From Shinella pollutisoli (lineage in GTDB: Bacteria; Pseudomonadota; Alphaproteobacteria; Rhizobiales; Rhizobiaceae): a stretch of DNA of 64,000 bases. The position numbers were made by a program, and so were the translations under genes. The stretch is taken from NCBI RefSeq assembly GCF_024609765.1, contig NZ_JANFDG010000010.1:62001-126000 (forward strand), written 5' to 3'. Every line of letters begins with the position of its first letter. The first letter of the stretch is position 1. The notes under the pieces are model-generated. The model was not told the origin of the DNA. It saw only the letters and a list, made by a program, of their open reading frames with translations, and searched no databases. Of the stretch, positions 46,614 to 56,734 are shown piece by piece.

Positions 46614-47549
46614 ATGTCCAGACCCCGCAAACCCAAGGGCCGGCCGGTTTCCGGCTGGCTGATCCTCGACAAGCCGTTCGACTTCGGCTCGACCGAGGCG
46701 GTCTCGAAGATCAAGTGGCTCTACAAGGCGCAGAAGGCGGGCCATGCCGGCACGCTCGACCCGCTCGCCTCCGGCATGCTGCCGATCGCGCTCGGCGACG
46801 CCACCAAGACCGTTCCCTACGTCATGGACGGCCGCAAGATCTACGAGTTCACCGTGACCTGGGGCGAGGAGCGCACGACCGACGACCTCGAGGGCGAGAT
46901 GACGAAGTCGTCCGACGCGCGTCCCGCGCAGGAGGCGATCCGCGCCATCCTCGGCCGCTATACCGGCGTCATCCGCCAGGTCCCGCCGCAGTTCTCCGCG
47001 ATCAAGATCGACGGCGAACGGGCCTATGATCTCGCGCGCGACGGCGAGACGGTCGAGATCCCCTCCCGCGAGGTGGAGATCCACCGCCTGACGCTGATCG
47101 GCTGTCCGGACGAGAACACCGCCGCGTTCGAGGTCGAATGCGGCAAAGGCACCTATGTGCGCGCGCTCGCCCGCGACTTCGGCCGCGAGCTCGGCTGCTA
47201 CGGCCATATCTCCGCGCTGCGCCGCACCTTCGTCGCGCCGTTCGGCGAGGAGGACATGGTGCCGCTCGCCGAGCTGACGGCGCTGGAGGCGATCGAGGAC
47301 GAGGCCGAACGGCTGGCAGCACTCGACGCCTTCCTGATCGAGACCGGCGAGGCGCTCTCCGACCTGCCGCAGATCGTCGTTACCGACGACCAGGCGCACC
47401 GGCTGCGCATGGGCAACCCGATCCTGCTGCGCGGCCGCGACGCGCCCGTCTCCGCCGACGAGGCCTATGCGACCGCGCGCGGCAAGCTCGTGGCGATCGG
47501 CGAGATCGGCGGCGGCGAGTTCCGCCCCAAGCGCGTCTTCGCCGGCTGA
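46614..47549 (+). CDS. truB: tRNA pseudouridine-55 synthase
   Basis: 311 residues, converting U55 of tRNAs to pseudouridine. It has the KxxG-like start [17 protein letters not shown] and [19 protein letters not shown] (catalytic Asp near 47). [20 protein letters not shown] and the [12 protein letters not shown] stretch follow. A C-terminal PUA-like region ends the protein. It lies 12 bp after rbfA, so the two are probably one transcript. Confidence 0.95.
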   Translation: MSRPRKPKGRPVSGWLILDKPFDFGSTEAVSKIKWLYKAQKAGHAGTLDPLASGMLPIALGDATKTVPYVMDGRKIYEFTVTWGEERTTDDLEGEMTKSSDARPAQEAIRAILGRYTGVIRQVPPQFSAIKIDGERAYDLARDGETVEIPSREVEIHRLTLIGCPDENTAAFEVECGKGTYVRALARDFGRELGCYGHISALRRTFVAPFGEEDMVPLAELTALEAIEDEAERLAALDAFLIETGEALSDLPQIVVTDDQAHRLRMGNPILLRGRDAPVSADEAYATARGKLVAIGEIGGGEFRPKRVFAG

Positions 47550-47626
47550 CATCGCCCCGGAACCAATCGCCCCGGACTTGATTTCACCACAAGCGGCGGG
47601 CTTTATGGTCCCGCGAGGGTCGCCCC

Positions 47627-49384
47627 GTGACGGGCGCTGGTGGAAAGGGCCGATTTTTGACGAGCGTGCCGACCGACCGAACGGTCTCCGCAGGGGAAGC
47701 GGATACGGATGCGGACCGGCAATCGAACCGGCTGGTGCGCCAGCCGGTCGCTTTCTATCTTGTCTGCCTCATCCTCGTCGCCATCATCCCCGCCTTCCTG
47801 TTCTCGATCCTCGTGCTCGACAGGACCAACGAGGCGCAGGAGCGGATCTTCGAATCGCTGCTGCGCACCTCGACGGGCGCGGTGAACCGCGCCGTCGAGC
47901 GCGAGATTTCCAGCATGTTCTCGACGCTGTCGGTGCTGTCGACCGCAAGCGGCCTGGAGACCGGCGACTATGCGGCGATGCATGCGCAGGCCGGCAAGGC
48001 GCTGGAAGGCAGCGGCGTGCGCTTTGTCGTGCTGGACACGGACCTCAACCCGCTTCTCGACACGCACGTGCCCTATGGCACGCCGCTGCAGGCCGCGCCC
48101 GACCCGGCATCCGCCCGCCGCGCGCTCGACCGCGACCAGCCCGCCGTTTCCGACCTCTTCTTCGATCCGACGGAGGAACGCTGGGCGTTCAACGTCTACC
48201 AGCCGATCGTCACCGACAACGGCAGGCGCGTCCTCCTCACGCTGACGAAGAATGCAGAGACGCTCCGCCGGGCGGCGAACCCCGACATCCTTTCGCCGGG
48301 CTGGAACGCCGCCGTGCTGGATTCGGCGGGCACCGTCGTCGTCTCGACGGACGCCAAGCAGGAGACGGGCAAGCCGTTCTTCCTCAAGGTGGTGCCGCCG
48401 CTGCGCATCGGCGTCAGCACCACGCGGCACAGGGGGACCAACTACCAGATCGTCACCGAGTTCTCGGCGCTCGCCGGCTGGCGCATGATCGCCTGGGCCA
48501 AGGCGTCGGACGTGCAGGCGCCGGCCGTCTCCTCCTTCCTCTGGCTGACGATCGGCGGGGCGATCTTCGCCGCCGCCGCCGCGGTCGGCACCTTCGGCAT
48601 CGCCCGCGTGCTCTCGCGCGACGTTCGCCTGCTGGCGCTCGATGCCCGCAGGCTCGGGCAGGGCGAGCGCGTTCCGCGCCGCCGCTACGTCATCTCGGAG
48701 CTGGAAACCGTGTCGGCCGCCCTGTCGGAGGCCGCCGACGCGCGGGTGAAGTCCGAAAACGAGGTGCGCTTCCTGATGCGCGAGGTGGCGCACCGTTCGA
48801 AGAACCAGCTCACCGTCATCCAGGCGATGCTGAACCAGTCCTCCGCCGGTGCCGGGAACGCGGCGGATTTCGCCGACGCCTTCCGCAAGCGCGTGGCGGG
48901 GCTTGCCCGCTCGACCGACCTGATGATCGCCAATGCCACGCAGGGCGTGAACCTCGCCGAGCTCGCCCGCAACCAGCTGAAGCCCTTCACGCCGGACGAT
49001 CCCGCGCGCGTGCGCATCTCCGGCCCCGTGGTGCTGCTCGACCCGCAGGCCTCGCAGACGCTCGGCATGGCGCTGCACGAGCTCTCCACCAACGCCACGA
49101 AATACGGCGCGCTCGCCAACGACACCGGCATCGTCTCGCTCAACTGGACGACGACGCCCACGGACCTGGAGCTCGTCTGGCGCGAGAGCCGGGCGACGAT
49201 CGACCGGGAGGCGCTGGCCGACAGCCAGAAGGGCTTCGGCACCATCGTGCTCGAGCGCATGCTCGGCATGGCGCTCGGCGCGCGGCTGGAGCGCATCGTG
49301 CACGAGGACGGCATCGAATGGCGGGTGGCGATCCCGCTTGCGCGCCTGCGCGACGGCGGCACGCCGGAAAGGGAGACGACGTGA
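47627..49384 (+). CDS. HWE-family sensor histidine kinase
   Basis: 585 residues from the GTG at 47627; a TTG at 47657 behind GAAAGGG is an alternative. Two membrane helices (about 43-65 and 305-330) flank a periplasmic sensor of about 240 residues. The kinase has the H-box EVAHRSKNQL (about 386-395), the N-box ALHELSTNATKYG (about 484-496) and a W-x-E element (VWRES) that defines the HWE group common in rhizobia. No response regulator is adjacent. The stop overlaps the following GTG start (GTGA). Confidence 0.9.
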   Translation: MTGAGGKGRFLTSVPTDRTVSAGEADTDADRQSNRLVRQPVAFYLVCLILVAIIPAFLFSILVLDRTNEAQERIFESLLRTSTGAVNRAVEREISSMFSTLSVLSTASGLETGDYAAMHAQAGKALEGSGVRFVVLDTDLNPLLDTHVPYGTPLQAAPDPASARRALDRDQPAVSDLFFDPTEERWAFNVYQPIVTDNGRRVLLTLTKNAETLRRAANPDILSPGWNAAVLDSAGTVVVSTDAKQETGKPFFLKVVPPLRIGVSTTRHRGTNYQIVTEFSALAGWRMIAWAKASDVQAPAVSSFLWLTIGGAIFAAAAAVGTFGIARVLSRDVRLLALDARRLGQGERVPRRRYVISELETVSAALSEAADARVKSENEVRFLMREVAHRSKNQLTVIQAMLNQSSAGAGNAADFADAFRKRVAGLARSTDLMIANATQGVNLAELARNQLKPFTPDDPARVRISGPVVLLDPQASQTLGMALHELSTNATKYGALANDTGIVSLNWTTTPTDLELVWRESRATIDREALADSQKGFGTIVLERMLGMALGARLERIVHEDGIEWRVAIPLARLRDGGTPERETT

Positions 49385-49722
49385 CGAGCAGCCTTCCGTC
49401 CCGCCTGCCCGCGCTTGCCGGCAGCCTCCTTCTCCTCGCCGGGGCGGGGGATGCGGCGGCGCAGGGCGGCCGGTGCCTCGTCGACGATCCGACCGGCACG
49501 CCGCTCAACGTGCGCACCGCCCCGAACGGCGCGATCGCCGGCACGCTGCCGAACGGTGCCCGGGTCGATCCGCTGGACGAGACGACGGTCGGCACGAAGC
49601 GCTGGCTCTTCGTCTCGCGCGACGGCGAGCGGCTTGGCTGGGTCTTCGCCGCCTATGTCGTCTGCGACGCGGGCGAGGGGACGCGCGAGGCCGCGCCCAT
49701 CCCGCCGGCGGGGCAGCGATAG
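49381..49722 (+). CDS. Small secreted SH3-domain protein
   Basis: 113 residues from the GTG at 49381. There is a signal peptide ending near DAAAQGG, then a bacterial SH3b domain (TPLNVRTAPNGAIAGTLPNG, about 43-62) and WLFVSRDGERLGWVFAAYV. Two cysteines (CLVDD and VVCDAG) may form a disulphide. It is translationally coupled to the histidine kinase, which suggests a periplasmic partner or ligand-binding role; this is inference only. Confidence 0.75.
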   Translation: MTSSLPSRLPALAGSLLLLAGAGDAAAQGGRCLVDDPTGTPLNVRTAPNGAIAGTLPNGARVDPLDETTVGTKRWLFVSRDGERLGWVFAAYVVCDAGEGTREAAPIPPAGQR

Positions 49723-49856
49723 GCTCTTTCCTTTCGCAGCCGATTGGTTTATAGGCACCGCCAGCAATGCGGGCATATGCCGCTTGCCTTCACGGCCATC
49801 GCTGGACGACATCCCGGCTTTTGGCGACCCGTTCTCCATTCATGAAAGGACATACG

Positions 49857-50126
49857 ATGTCGATCACTGCTGAGCGCAAGGCCGCTCTGATCAAGGAATA
49901 CGCCACGAAGGAAGGCGACACCGGCTCTCCGGAAGTCCAGGTCGCGATCCTGACCGAGCGTATCAACAACCTGACCGGCCATTTCAAGGACCACAAGAAG
50001 GACAACCACTCCCGTCGTGGCCTTCTGACCCTGGTTTCCAGCCGCCGCTCGCTTCTTGACTACCTCAAGAAGAAGGACGAAGCCCGTTACACGAAGCTGA
50101 TCGCAGCTCTGGGCATTCGCCGCTAA
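49857..50126 (+). CDS. rpsO: 30S ribosomal protein S15
   Basis: 89 residues, primary 16S rRNA-binding protein. The whole family signature is present: [38 protein letters not shown] and LLDYLKKKD. The ATG at 49857 is preceded by GAAAGGA. It is followed by a strong hairpin terminator and then by pnp, the usual rpsO-pnp order. Confidence 0.98.
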   Translation: MSITAERKAALIKEYATKEGDTGSPEVQVAILTERINNLTGHFKDHKKDNHSRRGLLTLVSSRRSLLDYLKKKDEARYTKLIAALGIRR

Positions 50127-50133
50127 ACCGCTT

Positions 50134-50169
50134 CCGGCGGGCGCTTCCCGGCGCCCGCCGGCTTTCTTT
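50134..50169 (+). terminator. Rho-independent terminator after rpsO
   Basis: CCGGCGGGCG (50134-50143) pairs perfectly with CGCCCGCCGG (50152-50161), followed by CTTTCTTT. It is likely to attenuate read-through from rpsO to pnp. Confidence 0.8.
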
Positions 50170-50426
50170 GCGGAACTCGCTTCCGCCGGTCGTTCCGCAC
50201 GGGTTCCCGTGCGAGACGGACTTTCCAGCAGGCCGGATGGGCCGGTCCTGCGGAGCCAACCGATGACCTGTCATGGGGCAGGATTGCAGGATGCTTCCGG
50301 CGGCTCGGGCCGCCAGTCTTACGAAGAAGCCTCCCGTTGTCTTGCCCATGATACGTCACGAATGCGGACGAGCCGCCCGCGCCTTTCCGAGGCGGCGGCG
50401 CGCCGATCCGCCAAGAAGGACAAGAC
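50170..50426 (+). promoter_or_regulatory. Structured leader of pnp
   Basis: There is no gene in this stretch. It contains a perfect hairpin GCACGGG/CCCGTGC at 50197-50212 and a second, GGCGGC/GCCGCC with a TCGG loop, at 50299-50314. In E. coli the rpsO-pnp spacer carries an RNase III-cleaved hairpin used for pnp autoregulation. A similar role here is inference from position and folding. Confidence 0.4.
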
Positions 50427-52574
50427 ATGTTCGATACCCATACGGTCGAAATCGAATGGGCCGGCCGCCCGCTCAAGCTGGAAACCGGCAAGGTCGCCCG
50501 TCAGGCCGACGGCGCCGTGCTCGCCACCTACGGTGAGACGGTCGTTCTCGCCACCGTCGTTTCGGCCAAGGCTCCGAAGCCGGGCCAGGATTTCTTCCCG
50601 CTCACCGTCAACTACCAGGAAAAGACCTACGCGGCCGGCAAGATCCCCGGCGGCTACTTCAAGCGCGAAGGCCGTCCCTCCGAGAACGAGACGCTCGTCT
50701 CCCGCCTGATCGACCGTCCGATCCGCCCGCTCTTCCCGGAAGGCTACAAGAACGACACCCAGGTCATCGTCACCGTCGTCCAGCACGACCTGGAGAACAA
50801 TCCCGACGTGCTGTCGATGGTCGCCGCCTCCGCTGCGCTGACGCTGTCGGGCATCCCCTTCATGGGCCCGATCGGCGGCGCGCGCGTCGGCTACATCAAC
50901 GGTGAATACGTCCTAAACCCGCATCTCGACGAGATGGACGAGTCGAGCCTCGACCTCATCGTCGCCGGCACGCAGGAAGCCGTGCTGATGGTCGAGTCGG
51001 AAGCCAAGGAACTGCCGGAAGACGTGATGCTCGGCGCCGTCGTCTTCGGCCAGAAGGGCTTCCAGCCGGTCATCGACGCGATCATCAAGCTCGCCGAAGT
51101 CGCCGCCAAGGAGCCGCGCGAGTTCGATCCGGAAGACTATTCCGCGCTCGAGGCCGAGATGCTCGGCCTTGCCGAAGCCGAGCTGCGCGACGCCTACAAG
51201 ATCACCCAGAAAGCCGACCGCTACGCCGCCGTCGACGCCGTCAAGGCCAAGGTCAAGGCGCACTTCCTGCCGGAAGGCGCCGTCGAGCTGAAATACAGCG
51301 CCGAAGAGATCGCCTCGGTCTTCAAGCACCTGCAGGCCAAGATCGTCCGCTGGAACATCCTCGACACCAAGAGCCGCATCGACGGCCGCGACCTGGAGAC
51401 GGTCCGCCCGATCGTCGCCGAGGTCGGCCTGCTGCCGCGCACGCACGGCTCGGCCCTCTTCACCCGCGGCGAGACGCAGGCGATCGTCGTCGCGACCCTC
51501 GGCACCGGCGAGGACGAGCAGTATGTCGACAGCCTGACCGGCATGTACAAGGAGCGCTTCATGCTCCACTACAACTTCCCGCCCTATTCGGTCGGCGAGA
51601 CCGGCCGCATGGGCTCCCCGGGCCGCCGCGAGATCGGCCACGGCAAGCTTGCCTGGCGCGCCATCCGCCCGATGCTGCCCTCCGCCGAGCAGTTCCCCTA
51701 CACGCTGCGCGTCGTCTCCGAGATCACCGAGTCGAACGGCTCGTCCTCGATGGCGACCGTCTGCGGCACCTCGCTCGCCCTCATGGACGCCGGCGTTCCG
51801 CTGGCCAAGCCGGTCGCCGGCATCGCCATGGGCCTGATCAAGGAAGACGACCGCTTCGCCGTCCTCTCCGACATCCTCGGTGACGAGGACCACCTCGGCG
51901 ACATGGACTTCAAGGTCGCGGGCACGGAAGCCGGCATCACCTCGCTGCAGATGGACATCAAGATCGACGGCATCACCGAGGAGATCATGAAGGTCGCGCT
52001 GAACCAGGCCAAGGGCGGCCGCCTGCACATCCTCGCCGAGATGGCCAAGGCCATCACCGAAGGCCGCTCCGAGCTCGGCGAGTTCGCCCCCCGCATCGAG
52101 GTCATGAACATCCCGGTCGACAAGATCCGCGAAGTCATCGGCACGGGCGGCAAGGTCATCCGCGAGATCGTCGAAAAGACCGGCGCCAAGATCAACATCG
52201 AGGACGACGGCACGATCAAGATCGCCTCCTCGTCGGCGAAGGAGATCGAAGCCGCCCGCAAGTGGATCCACTCCATCGTCGCGGAGCCGGAAGTCGGCCA
52301 GATCTACGAGGGGACGGTCGTCAAGACCGCCGATTTCGGCGCCTTCGTCAACTTCTTCGGCCCGCGCGACGGCCTCGTGCACATCTCGCAGCTCGCCCAG
52401 GAGCGCGTCGCCAAGACCTCGGACGTCGTCAAGGAAGGCGACAAGGTCTGGGTGAAGCTGATGGGCTTCGACGAGCGCGGCAAGGTCCGCCTCTCCATGA
52501 AGGTCGTCGACCAGGCGACCGGCAAGGAGATCGTCGCCGAGAAGAAGAGCAACGACGGCGAAGCCGCCGAATAA
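50427..52574 (+). CDS. pnp: Polyribonucleotide nucleotidyltransferase
   Basis: 715 residues, phosphorolytic 3'-5' exoribonuclease of the degradosome. It has two RNase PH-like domains ([20 protein letters not shown] near 74 and [18 protein letters not shown] near 395), the helical linker, a KH domain ([17 protein letters not shown], about 570-586), and an S1 domain from about 625 ([20 protein letters not shown]). A strong terminator follows. Confidence 0.97.
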   Translation: MFDTHTVEIEWAGRPLKLETGKVARQADGAVLATYGETVVLATVVSAKAPKPGQDFFPLTVNYQEKTYAAGKIPGGYFKREGRPSENETLVSRLIDRPIRPLFPEGYKNDTQVIVTVVQHDLENNPDVLSMVAASAALTLSGIPFMGPIGGARVGYINGEYVLNPHLDEMDESSLDLIVAGTQEAVLMVESEAKELPEDVMLGAVVFGQKGFQPVIDAIIKLAEVAAKEPREFDPEDYSALEAEMLGLAEAELRDAYKITQKADRYAAVDAVKAKVKAHFLPEGAVELKYSAEEIASVFKHLQAKIVRWNILDTKSRIDGRDLETVRPIVAEVGLLPRTHGSALFTRGETQAIVVATLGTGEDEQYVDSLTGMYKERFMLHYNFPPYSVGETGRMGSPGRREIGHGKLAWRAIRPMLPSAEQFPYTLRVVSEITESNGSSSMATVCGTSLALMDAGVPLAKPVAGIAMGLIKEDDRFAVLSDILGDEDHLGDMDFKVAGTEAGITSLQMDIKIDGITEEIMKVALNQAKGGRLHILAEMAKAITEGRSELGEFAPRIEVMNIPVDKIREVIGTGGKVIREIVEKTGAKINIEDDGTIKIASSSAKEIEAARKWIHSIVAEPEVGQIYEGTVVKTADFGAFVNFFGPRDGLVHISQLAQERVAKTSDVVKEGDKVWVKLMGFDERGKVRLSMKVVDQATGKEIVAEKKSNDGEAAE

Positions 52575-52593
52575 GCCTTGCCTGACGGGATAG

Positions 52594-52632
52594 AAGGGGC
52601 GCGGAGCGGCATGTTCCGCGCCCCTTTCCTTT
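52594..52632 (+). terminator. Rho-independent terminator after pnp
   Basis: AAGGGGCGCGGA (52594-52605) pairs perfectly with TCCGCGCCCCTT (52615-52626), a 12-bp stem, followed by TCCTTT. Confidence 0.85.
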
Positions 52633-52654
52633 GAAACGCCTTCCGGATCCGACC

Positions 52655-53671
52655 ATGACGCGCGACGCCCTGAAAACCCTGTTCCACCCCTTCGCGACCG
52701 GCACGCTGGCGCTGCCCGGCGCGGGCGAACGCTATCTCTTCCTCGGCGCCGAGGCCGGCCACCGCCCGCCGGAGGGCTTTGCCGCGGCAATCGACGCCGT
52801 GCAGCCTCTGCGCCCGCTCTACCGCGCGCTGGAGGCGGCCCGCGTGCCTGCGCAGCCGGTCGCCGGCGGCGAGGATTACGACGGCGCGCTGGTGCTCCTC
52901 AACAAGCACAAGGGCGAGAACGAGAACCGCATCGCCGAGGCGCTCAGGCGCGTGCGCACGGGCGGGCTGATCGTGATCGCCGGCGGCAAGGAGGACGGCG
53001 TCCAGTCGCTGAGGAAGCGCCTCGACCAGCTCGGCCTTTCCGGCGACTCCATGCCGAAATACCATGGCCTCGCCGTCTGGTTCGCCCGGCCGGAGGATGC
53101 CTCGGCGGCGATCGCGAAGCTGGCGGCGAAGCCCGTGCGCGTCGCCGGCCGCTTCACCGCCGCCCCGGGCATGTTCTCGCACGACCGGATCGACGAGGGC
53201 TCGGAGCTGCTCGCCACCCGTATCCCCGAGGACTTCCGCGGCCACGCCGCCGATTTCGGCGCCGGCTGGGGCTATCTCTCCGTCATGCTCGGCGGCCGCG
53301 CGCCCGAGGCCAAGGGCGTCGACCTGTTCGAGGCCCATTACGAGGCGCTGGAGGCGGCCAGGGAGAACATGGCGGAGAACTGCCCGAACGTTCCCGCCCG
53401 CTACTACTGGATGGATCTCGCAAGCGAGACGCCGCGCGACCATTACGACCTCATCGTCATGAACCCGCCCTTCCACGAGGGGCACGCGGCCGACCATGGC
53501 CTCGGCGCGGCGATGATCCGTGCGGCGGCCAAGGCACTCAAGGTCGGCGGCCGGCTGCTGATGGTCGCCAATCGCGGCCTGCCCTACGAGCCGGTGCTCA
53601 AGGAGGCCTTCAAGGAGAGCGGCGAGGTCTGCCGCAACGCGCGCTTCAAGGTGCTCTGGGGCCGGCGCTGA
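52655..53671 (+). CDS. RsmC-like class I SAM-dependent methyltransferase
   Basis: 338 residues from the ATG at 52655, with no strong ribosome site. Two methyltransferase-like halves as in RsmC: a degenerate N-terminal one (to about 165), and a C-terminal one with ADFGAGWGYLS (SAM site, about 201-211), ..VDLFEAHYEALEAA and the catalytic MNPPFHEG (about 269-276) typical of N2-guanine methyltransferases. It probably methylates G1207 of 16S rRNA. It follows the pnp terminator, so it needs its own promoter. Confidence 0.88.
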   Translation: MTRDALKTLFHPFATGTLALPGAGERYLFLGAEAGHRPPEGFAAAIDAVQPLRPLYRALEAARVPAQPVAGGEDYDGALVLLNKHKGENENRIAEALRRVRTGGLIVIAGGKEDGVQSLRKRLDQLGLSGDSMPKYHGLAVWFARPEDASAAIAKLAAKPVRVAGRFTAAPGMFSHDRIDEGSELLATRIPEDFRGHAADFGAGWGYLSVMLGGRAPEAKGVDLFEAHYEALEAARENMAENCPNVPARYYWMDLASETPRDHYDLIVMNPPFHEGHAADHGLGAAMIRAAAKALKVGGRLLMVANRGLPYEPVLKEAFKESGEVCRNARFKVLWGRR

Positions 53672-53766
53672 GCTTCGGCTGCGACATTCTTCGCCTCCCG
53701 GCGCGGTTGCCATTTCGCGGAAACGGGCCCATCATCCGCGGACCGTTCCCGTTCAGGAGACCAGCC

Positions 53767-53994
53767 ATGGCTTTTGGACCCGCAAGACCGCCGCTGACGG
53801 AAGACGTGGCGGAGGTGATCGCGAAGGAAGTCAAGGAAGGGGAGGGCCATACGCCCACCTCCGAGGTGCCGATTGCCTTCCTGCGCAAACGTGCCGACGG
53901 AAAACCGCTGGAAATGAACGCCCGCGTGCGCGCCCTGCTCGTCACCGTCGCGGCCGGGGCGGTGCTGCTGCTCGTCGTGCTGGCGTTGTTGTAG
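53767..53994 (+). CDS. Small single-helix membrane protein, unknown
   Basis: 75 residues with a soluble N-terminal part (about 1-48, acidic to basic) and one C-terminal membrane helix (VRALLVTVAAGAVLLLVVLALL), which suggests a tail-anchored topology. A clear AGGAGA precedes the ATG at 53767. No family recognised. Confidence 0.65.
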   Translation: MAFGPARPPLTEDVAEVIAKEVKEGEGHTPTSEVPIAFLRKRADGKPLEMNARVRALLVTVAAGAVLLLVVLALL

Positions 53995-54007
53995 AATTTG
54001 CGACCTG

Positions 54008-54118
54008 CCCTCATCCCCCTGCCGGGACTTCTCCCCGCAAGCGGGAGAAGGGAAAACGGAACGGCATAAATTCCTCGCCCCGCTTGCGGGGAGAGGACGC
54101 CGGCAGGCAGGCGAGGGG
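54008..54118. repeat. Imperfect palindromic repeat between convergent genes
   Basis: The left half (about 54008-54051, with CTGCCGGGACTTCTCCCCGC) and right half (about 54073-54118, with GCGGGGAGAGGACGCCGGCAG) are imperfect reverse complements around an AT-richer centre. The wording CTGCCGG..CTTCTCCCCGCAAGCGGG is that of a common rhizobial dispersed element, related in style to the one at 37125. It fills the convergent gap before fabI and could end transcription from both sides. Confidence 0.7.
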
Positions 54119-54135
54119 CAATCTCGCCCCGTTCC

Positions 54136-54942
54136 TTATTCGCTGTCGGCCGAGCGCAAGCGCTCCAGGGTCGGCATGGATGTGATGTTGTAGCCGGCGT
54201 CGACGTAGTGGATTTCGCCGGTGACGCCGCTCGACAGGTCGGAGAGCAGGTAGACCGCCGAATTGCCGACGTCCTCGATGGTGACGGTGCGGCGCAGCGG
54301 CGCGTTCTTCTGCTGCCAGGAGAGCATGGCGCGCGCGTCGGAGATGCCCGCGCCCGCGAGCGTGCGGATCGGGCCGGCCGAGATCGCGTTGATGCGGATG
54401 CCGCGCGGGCCGTAGTCGCCGGCGAGATAGCGCACCGAGGCCTCCAGCGCCGCCTTGGCGACGCCCATCACGTTGTAGTTCGGCATGATGCGCACCGAGC
54501 CGCCATAGGTGAGCGTCAGCATCGTGCCGCCTTCCTCCATCAGGTCGGCCGCGCGCCTTGCGATCTCCGTGAAGGAGAAGCAGGAGATCACCATCGTGCG
54601 GGAGAAATTCTCGCGCGTGGTGTCGGCGTAGAGGCCCTTCAGCTCGTTCTTGTCGGAAAAGCCGATGGCGTGCACGACGAAGTCGAGCTTGCCCCACCGG
54701 TCCTTGAGCGCGGCGATCGTCGCGTCGACGGAGGCGATGTCCTCCACGTCGCAGGGCAGGATGAAGTCGGAGCCGAGCTCGGCGGCGAGCGGCTTCACGC
54801 GCTTGCCGAGCGCCTCGCCCTGGTAGGTGAAGGCGAGCTCGGCGCCCTGGCCCGCGAGCTTCTGGGCGATCCCCCAGGCGATGGAATGATTGTTCGCGAC
54901 CCCCATGATAAGGCCGCGCTTACCGTTCATGATGCCGGTCAT
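54136..54942 (-). CDS. fabI: Enoyl-[acyl-carrier-protein] reductase
   Basis: 268 residues, NADH-dependent last step of each fatty-acid elongation cycle. It has the short-chain dehydrogenase fold with GVANNHSIAWGIAQKL at the N-terminus (cofactor), HAIGFSDKNELKG (about 91-103) and the YNVMGVAK Tyr/Lys pair (near 157-164). It is the third gene of fabA-fabB-fabI, only 4 bp after fabB, so one operon. Confidence 0.95.
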   Translation of the reverse strand: MTGIMNGKRGLIMGVANNHSIAWGIAQKLAGQGAELAFTYQGEALGKRVKPLAAELGSDFILPCDVEDIASVDATIAALKDRWGKLDFVVHAIGFSDKNELKGLYADTTRENFSRTMVISCFSFTEIARRAADLMEEGGTMLTLTYGGSVRIMPNYNVMGVAKAALEASVRYLAGDYGPRGIRINAISAGPIRTLAGAGISDARAMLSWQQKNAPLRRTVTIEDVGNSAVYLLSDLSSGVTGEIHYVDAGYNITSMPTLERLRSADSE

Positions 54943-54946
54943 GCTA

Positions 54947-56170
54947 TCACCCGTTGTAGCGCTGGAAGACCAGCGTGGCGTTGGTGCCGCCGAAGCCGAA
55001 GGAGTTGGAAAGGACCGTGTCGATCCTGGCGTTGTCGATGCGCTTGCGCACGATCGGAACGCCCTCGAATTCCGGATCGAGCTCGGTGATGTGCGCGCTC
55101 TCGCCGATGAAGCCCGCCTGCATCATCAGGAGGCCGTAGATCGATTCCTGCACGCCGGCGGCTCCCAGCGAATGGCCGGTGAGCGACTTGGTCGACTGGA
55201 TGTGCGGGATCCTGTCGCCGAAGACCTCGCGGATCGCGCCGATCTCCTTCGAATCGCCGACCGGCGTCGAGGTGCCGTGCGTGTTGATGTAGTCGATCTC
55301 GCCCTTCACGGTGGAGAGCGCCTGGCGCATGCAGCGCACCGCGCCCTCGCCGGAGGGGGCGACCATGTCGTAGCCGTCGGACGTCGCGCCGTAGCCGACG
55401 AGCTCGGCATAGATCTTGGCGCCGCGCGCCCTGGCGCGTTCCAGCTCCTCCAGCACCAGCACGCCCGCGCCGCCGGCGATGGCGAAGCCGTCGCGCGTCA
55501 CGTCATAGGCGCGGGACGCGGTGGCCGGCGTGTCGTTGTGCTTGGAGGTCATGGCGCCCATGGCGTCGAAGAGGTTCGACATGGTCCAGTCGAGGTCCTC
55601 GTGGCCGCCGGCGAACATCAGGTCCTGCTTGCCCCACTGGATCATCTCGGCGGCGTTGCCGATGCAGTGCGCCGAGGTGGAGCAGGCCGACGAGATCGAA
55701 TAGTTGACGCCGTGGATCTTGAACCAGGTGGCGAGCGTCGCCGACGCCGTCGACGACATCGCCTTCGGCACGGCGAAGGGACCGATGCGCTTGGGCGAAT
55801 TGTTCTTGAGCGTGATCTCCGCCGCCTCGATCAGCGTGCGGGTGGAGGGGCCGCCGGAGCCCATGATGATGCCAACGCGCGGATTGGCTGCGTAGTCGGC
55901 TTCCTCCAGGCCGGAATCAGCGATCGCCTGCTTCATGGCGACGTGGTTCCAGGCCCCGCCCTGGGAGAGGAAGCGGGCGGCGCGGCGGTCGACGAGGTCG
56001 GTCGTGTCGATGTCGGGCGAGCCCCAGACCTGGCAGCGGAAGCCGTGATCGGCGAAGTCCTGGGAGAAGCTGATGCCGGAGCGCGCGTCGTGGAGCGACG
56101 CCGTCACCTCGTCCGCATTGTTCCCGATGGAGGATACGATCCCCAGACCCGTGACAACAACCCGTCTCAT
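54947..56170 (-). CDS. fabB: Beta-ketoacyl-ACP synthase I
   Basis: 407 residues with a condensing-enzyme fold. It has [18 protein letters not shown] at the N-terminus, catalytic Cys near 163 in [14 protein letters not shown], and the two histidines in [15 protein letters not shown] and [15 protein letters not shown], the Cys-His-His triad. With FabA it makes unsaturated fatty acids under anaerobic-type synthesis. Between fabA (57 bp) and fabI (4 bp). Confidence 0.94.
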   Translation of the reverse strand: MRRVVVTGLGIVSSIGNNADEVTASLHDARSGISFSQDFADHGFRCQVWGSPDIDTTDLVDRRAARFLSQGGAWNHVAMKQAIADSGLEEADYAANPRVGIIMGSGGPSTRTLIEAAEITLKNNSPKRIGPFAVPKAMSSTASATLATWFKIHGVNYSISSACSTSAHCIGNAAEMIQWGKQDLMFAGGHEDLDWTMSNLFDAMGAMTSKHNDTPATASRAYDVTRDGFAIAGGAGVLVLEELERARARGAKIYAELVGYGATSDGYDMVAPSGEGAVRCMRQALSTVKGEIDYINTHGTSTPVGDSKEIGAIREVFGDRIPHIQSTKSLTGHSLGAAGVQESIYGLLMMQAGFIGESAHITELDPEFEGVPIVRKRIDNARIDTVLSNSFGFGGTNATLVFQRYNG

Positions 56171-56227
56171 TTTCCTGACCTTTTTTCTGGAACGTCCGTC
56201 TTCCTGCGGGCGGGCTCAAGCCGCCGT

Positions 56228-56734
56228 TCAGGCCTTCGACAGGCCGACGCGCAGGTCGCTCGCCTGGTATATGGTCTCGCCGTCGGCCTTCAGCCAGCCG
56301 TCGGCCGTGCCGAGCACGAGGCGGCCGCGCATGACGCGCTTGAAGTCGATGCCGTATTCGAGGAGCTTCGTCTCCGGGCGCACCATGCCCTTGAACTTCA
56401 CCTCGCCGGTGGAGAGCGCCATGCCGCGGCCTTCCTCGCCGAGCCAGCCGAGGAAGAAGCCGGTGAGCTGCCACATCCCATCGAGGCCGAGGCAGCCGGG
56501 CATGATCGGGTTGCCGGCGAAGTGACAGGGGAAGTACCAGTCGTCGGGGCGCACGTCGTATTCGGCGCGGACATAGCCCTTGTCGAAGGCGCCGCCCGTC
56601 TCGGAGATGTCGGTGATGCGATGGACCATCAGCATCGGCGGGAGAGGAAGCTGCGCATTGCCGGGGCCGAACAGCTCGCCGCGTCCGCAGCGCAGGATTT
56701 CCTCATAATTGAAGCTGGATTGCCTGGTCGTCAT
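56228..56734 (-). CDS. fabA: 3-hydroxydecanoyl-ACP dehydratase/isomerase
   Basis: 168 residues, hot-dog fold dehydratase. The active site [16 protein letters not shown] has His near 71 and Asp near 85, and [20 protein letters not shown] is the FabA hallmark. It introduces the cis double bond that FabB elongates. First gene of the fabA-fabB-fabI operon, divergent from irr with a 317-bp shared upstream region. Confidence 0.95.
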   Translation of the reverse strand: MTTRQSSFNYEEILRCGRGELFGPGNAQLPLPPMLMVHRITDISETGGAFDKGYVRAEYDVRPDDWYFPCHFAGNPIMPGCLGLDGMWQLTGFFLGWLGEEGRGMALSTGEVKFKGMVRPETKLLEYGIDFKRVMRGRLVLGTADGWLKADGETIYQASDLRVGLSKA

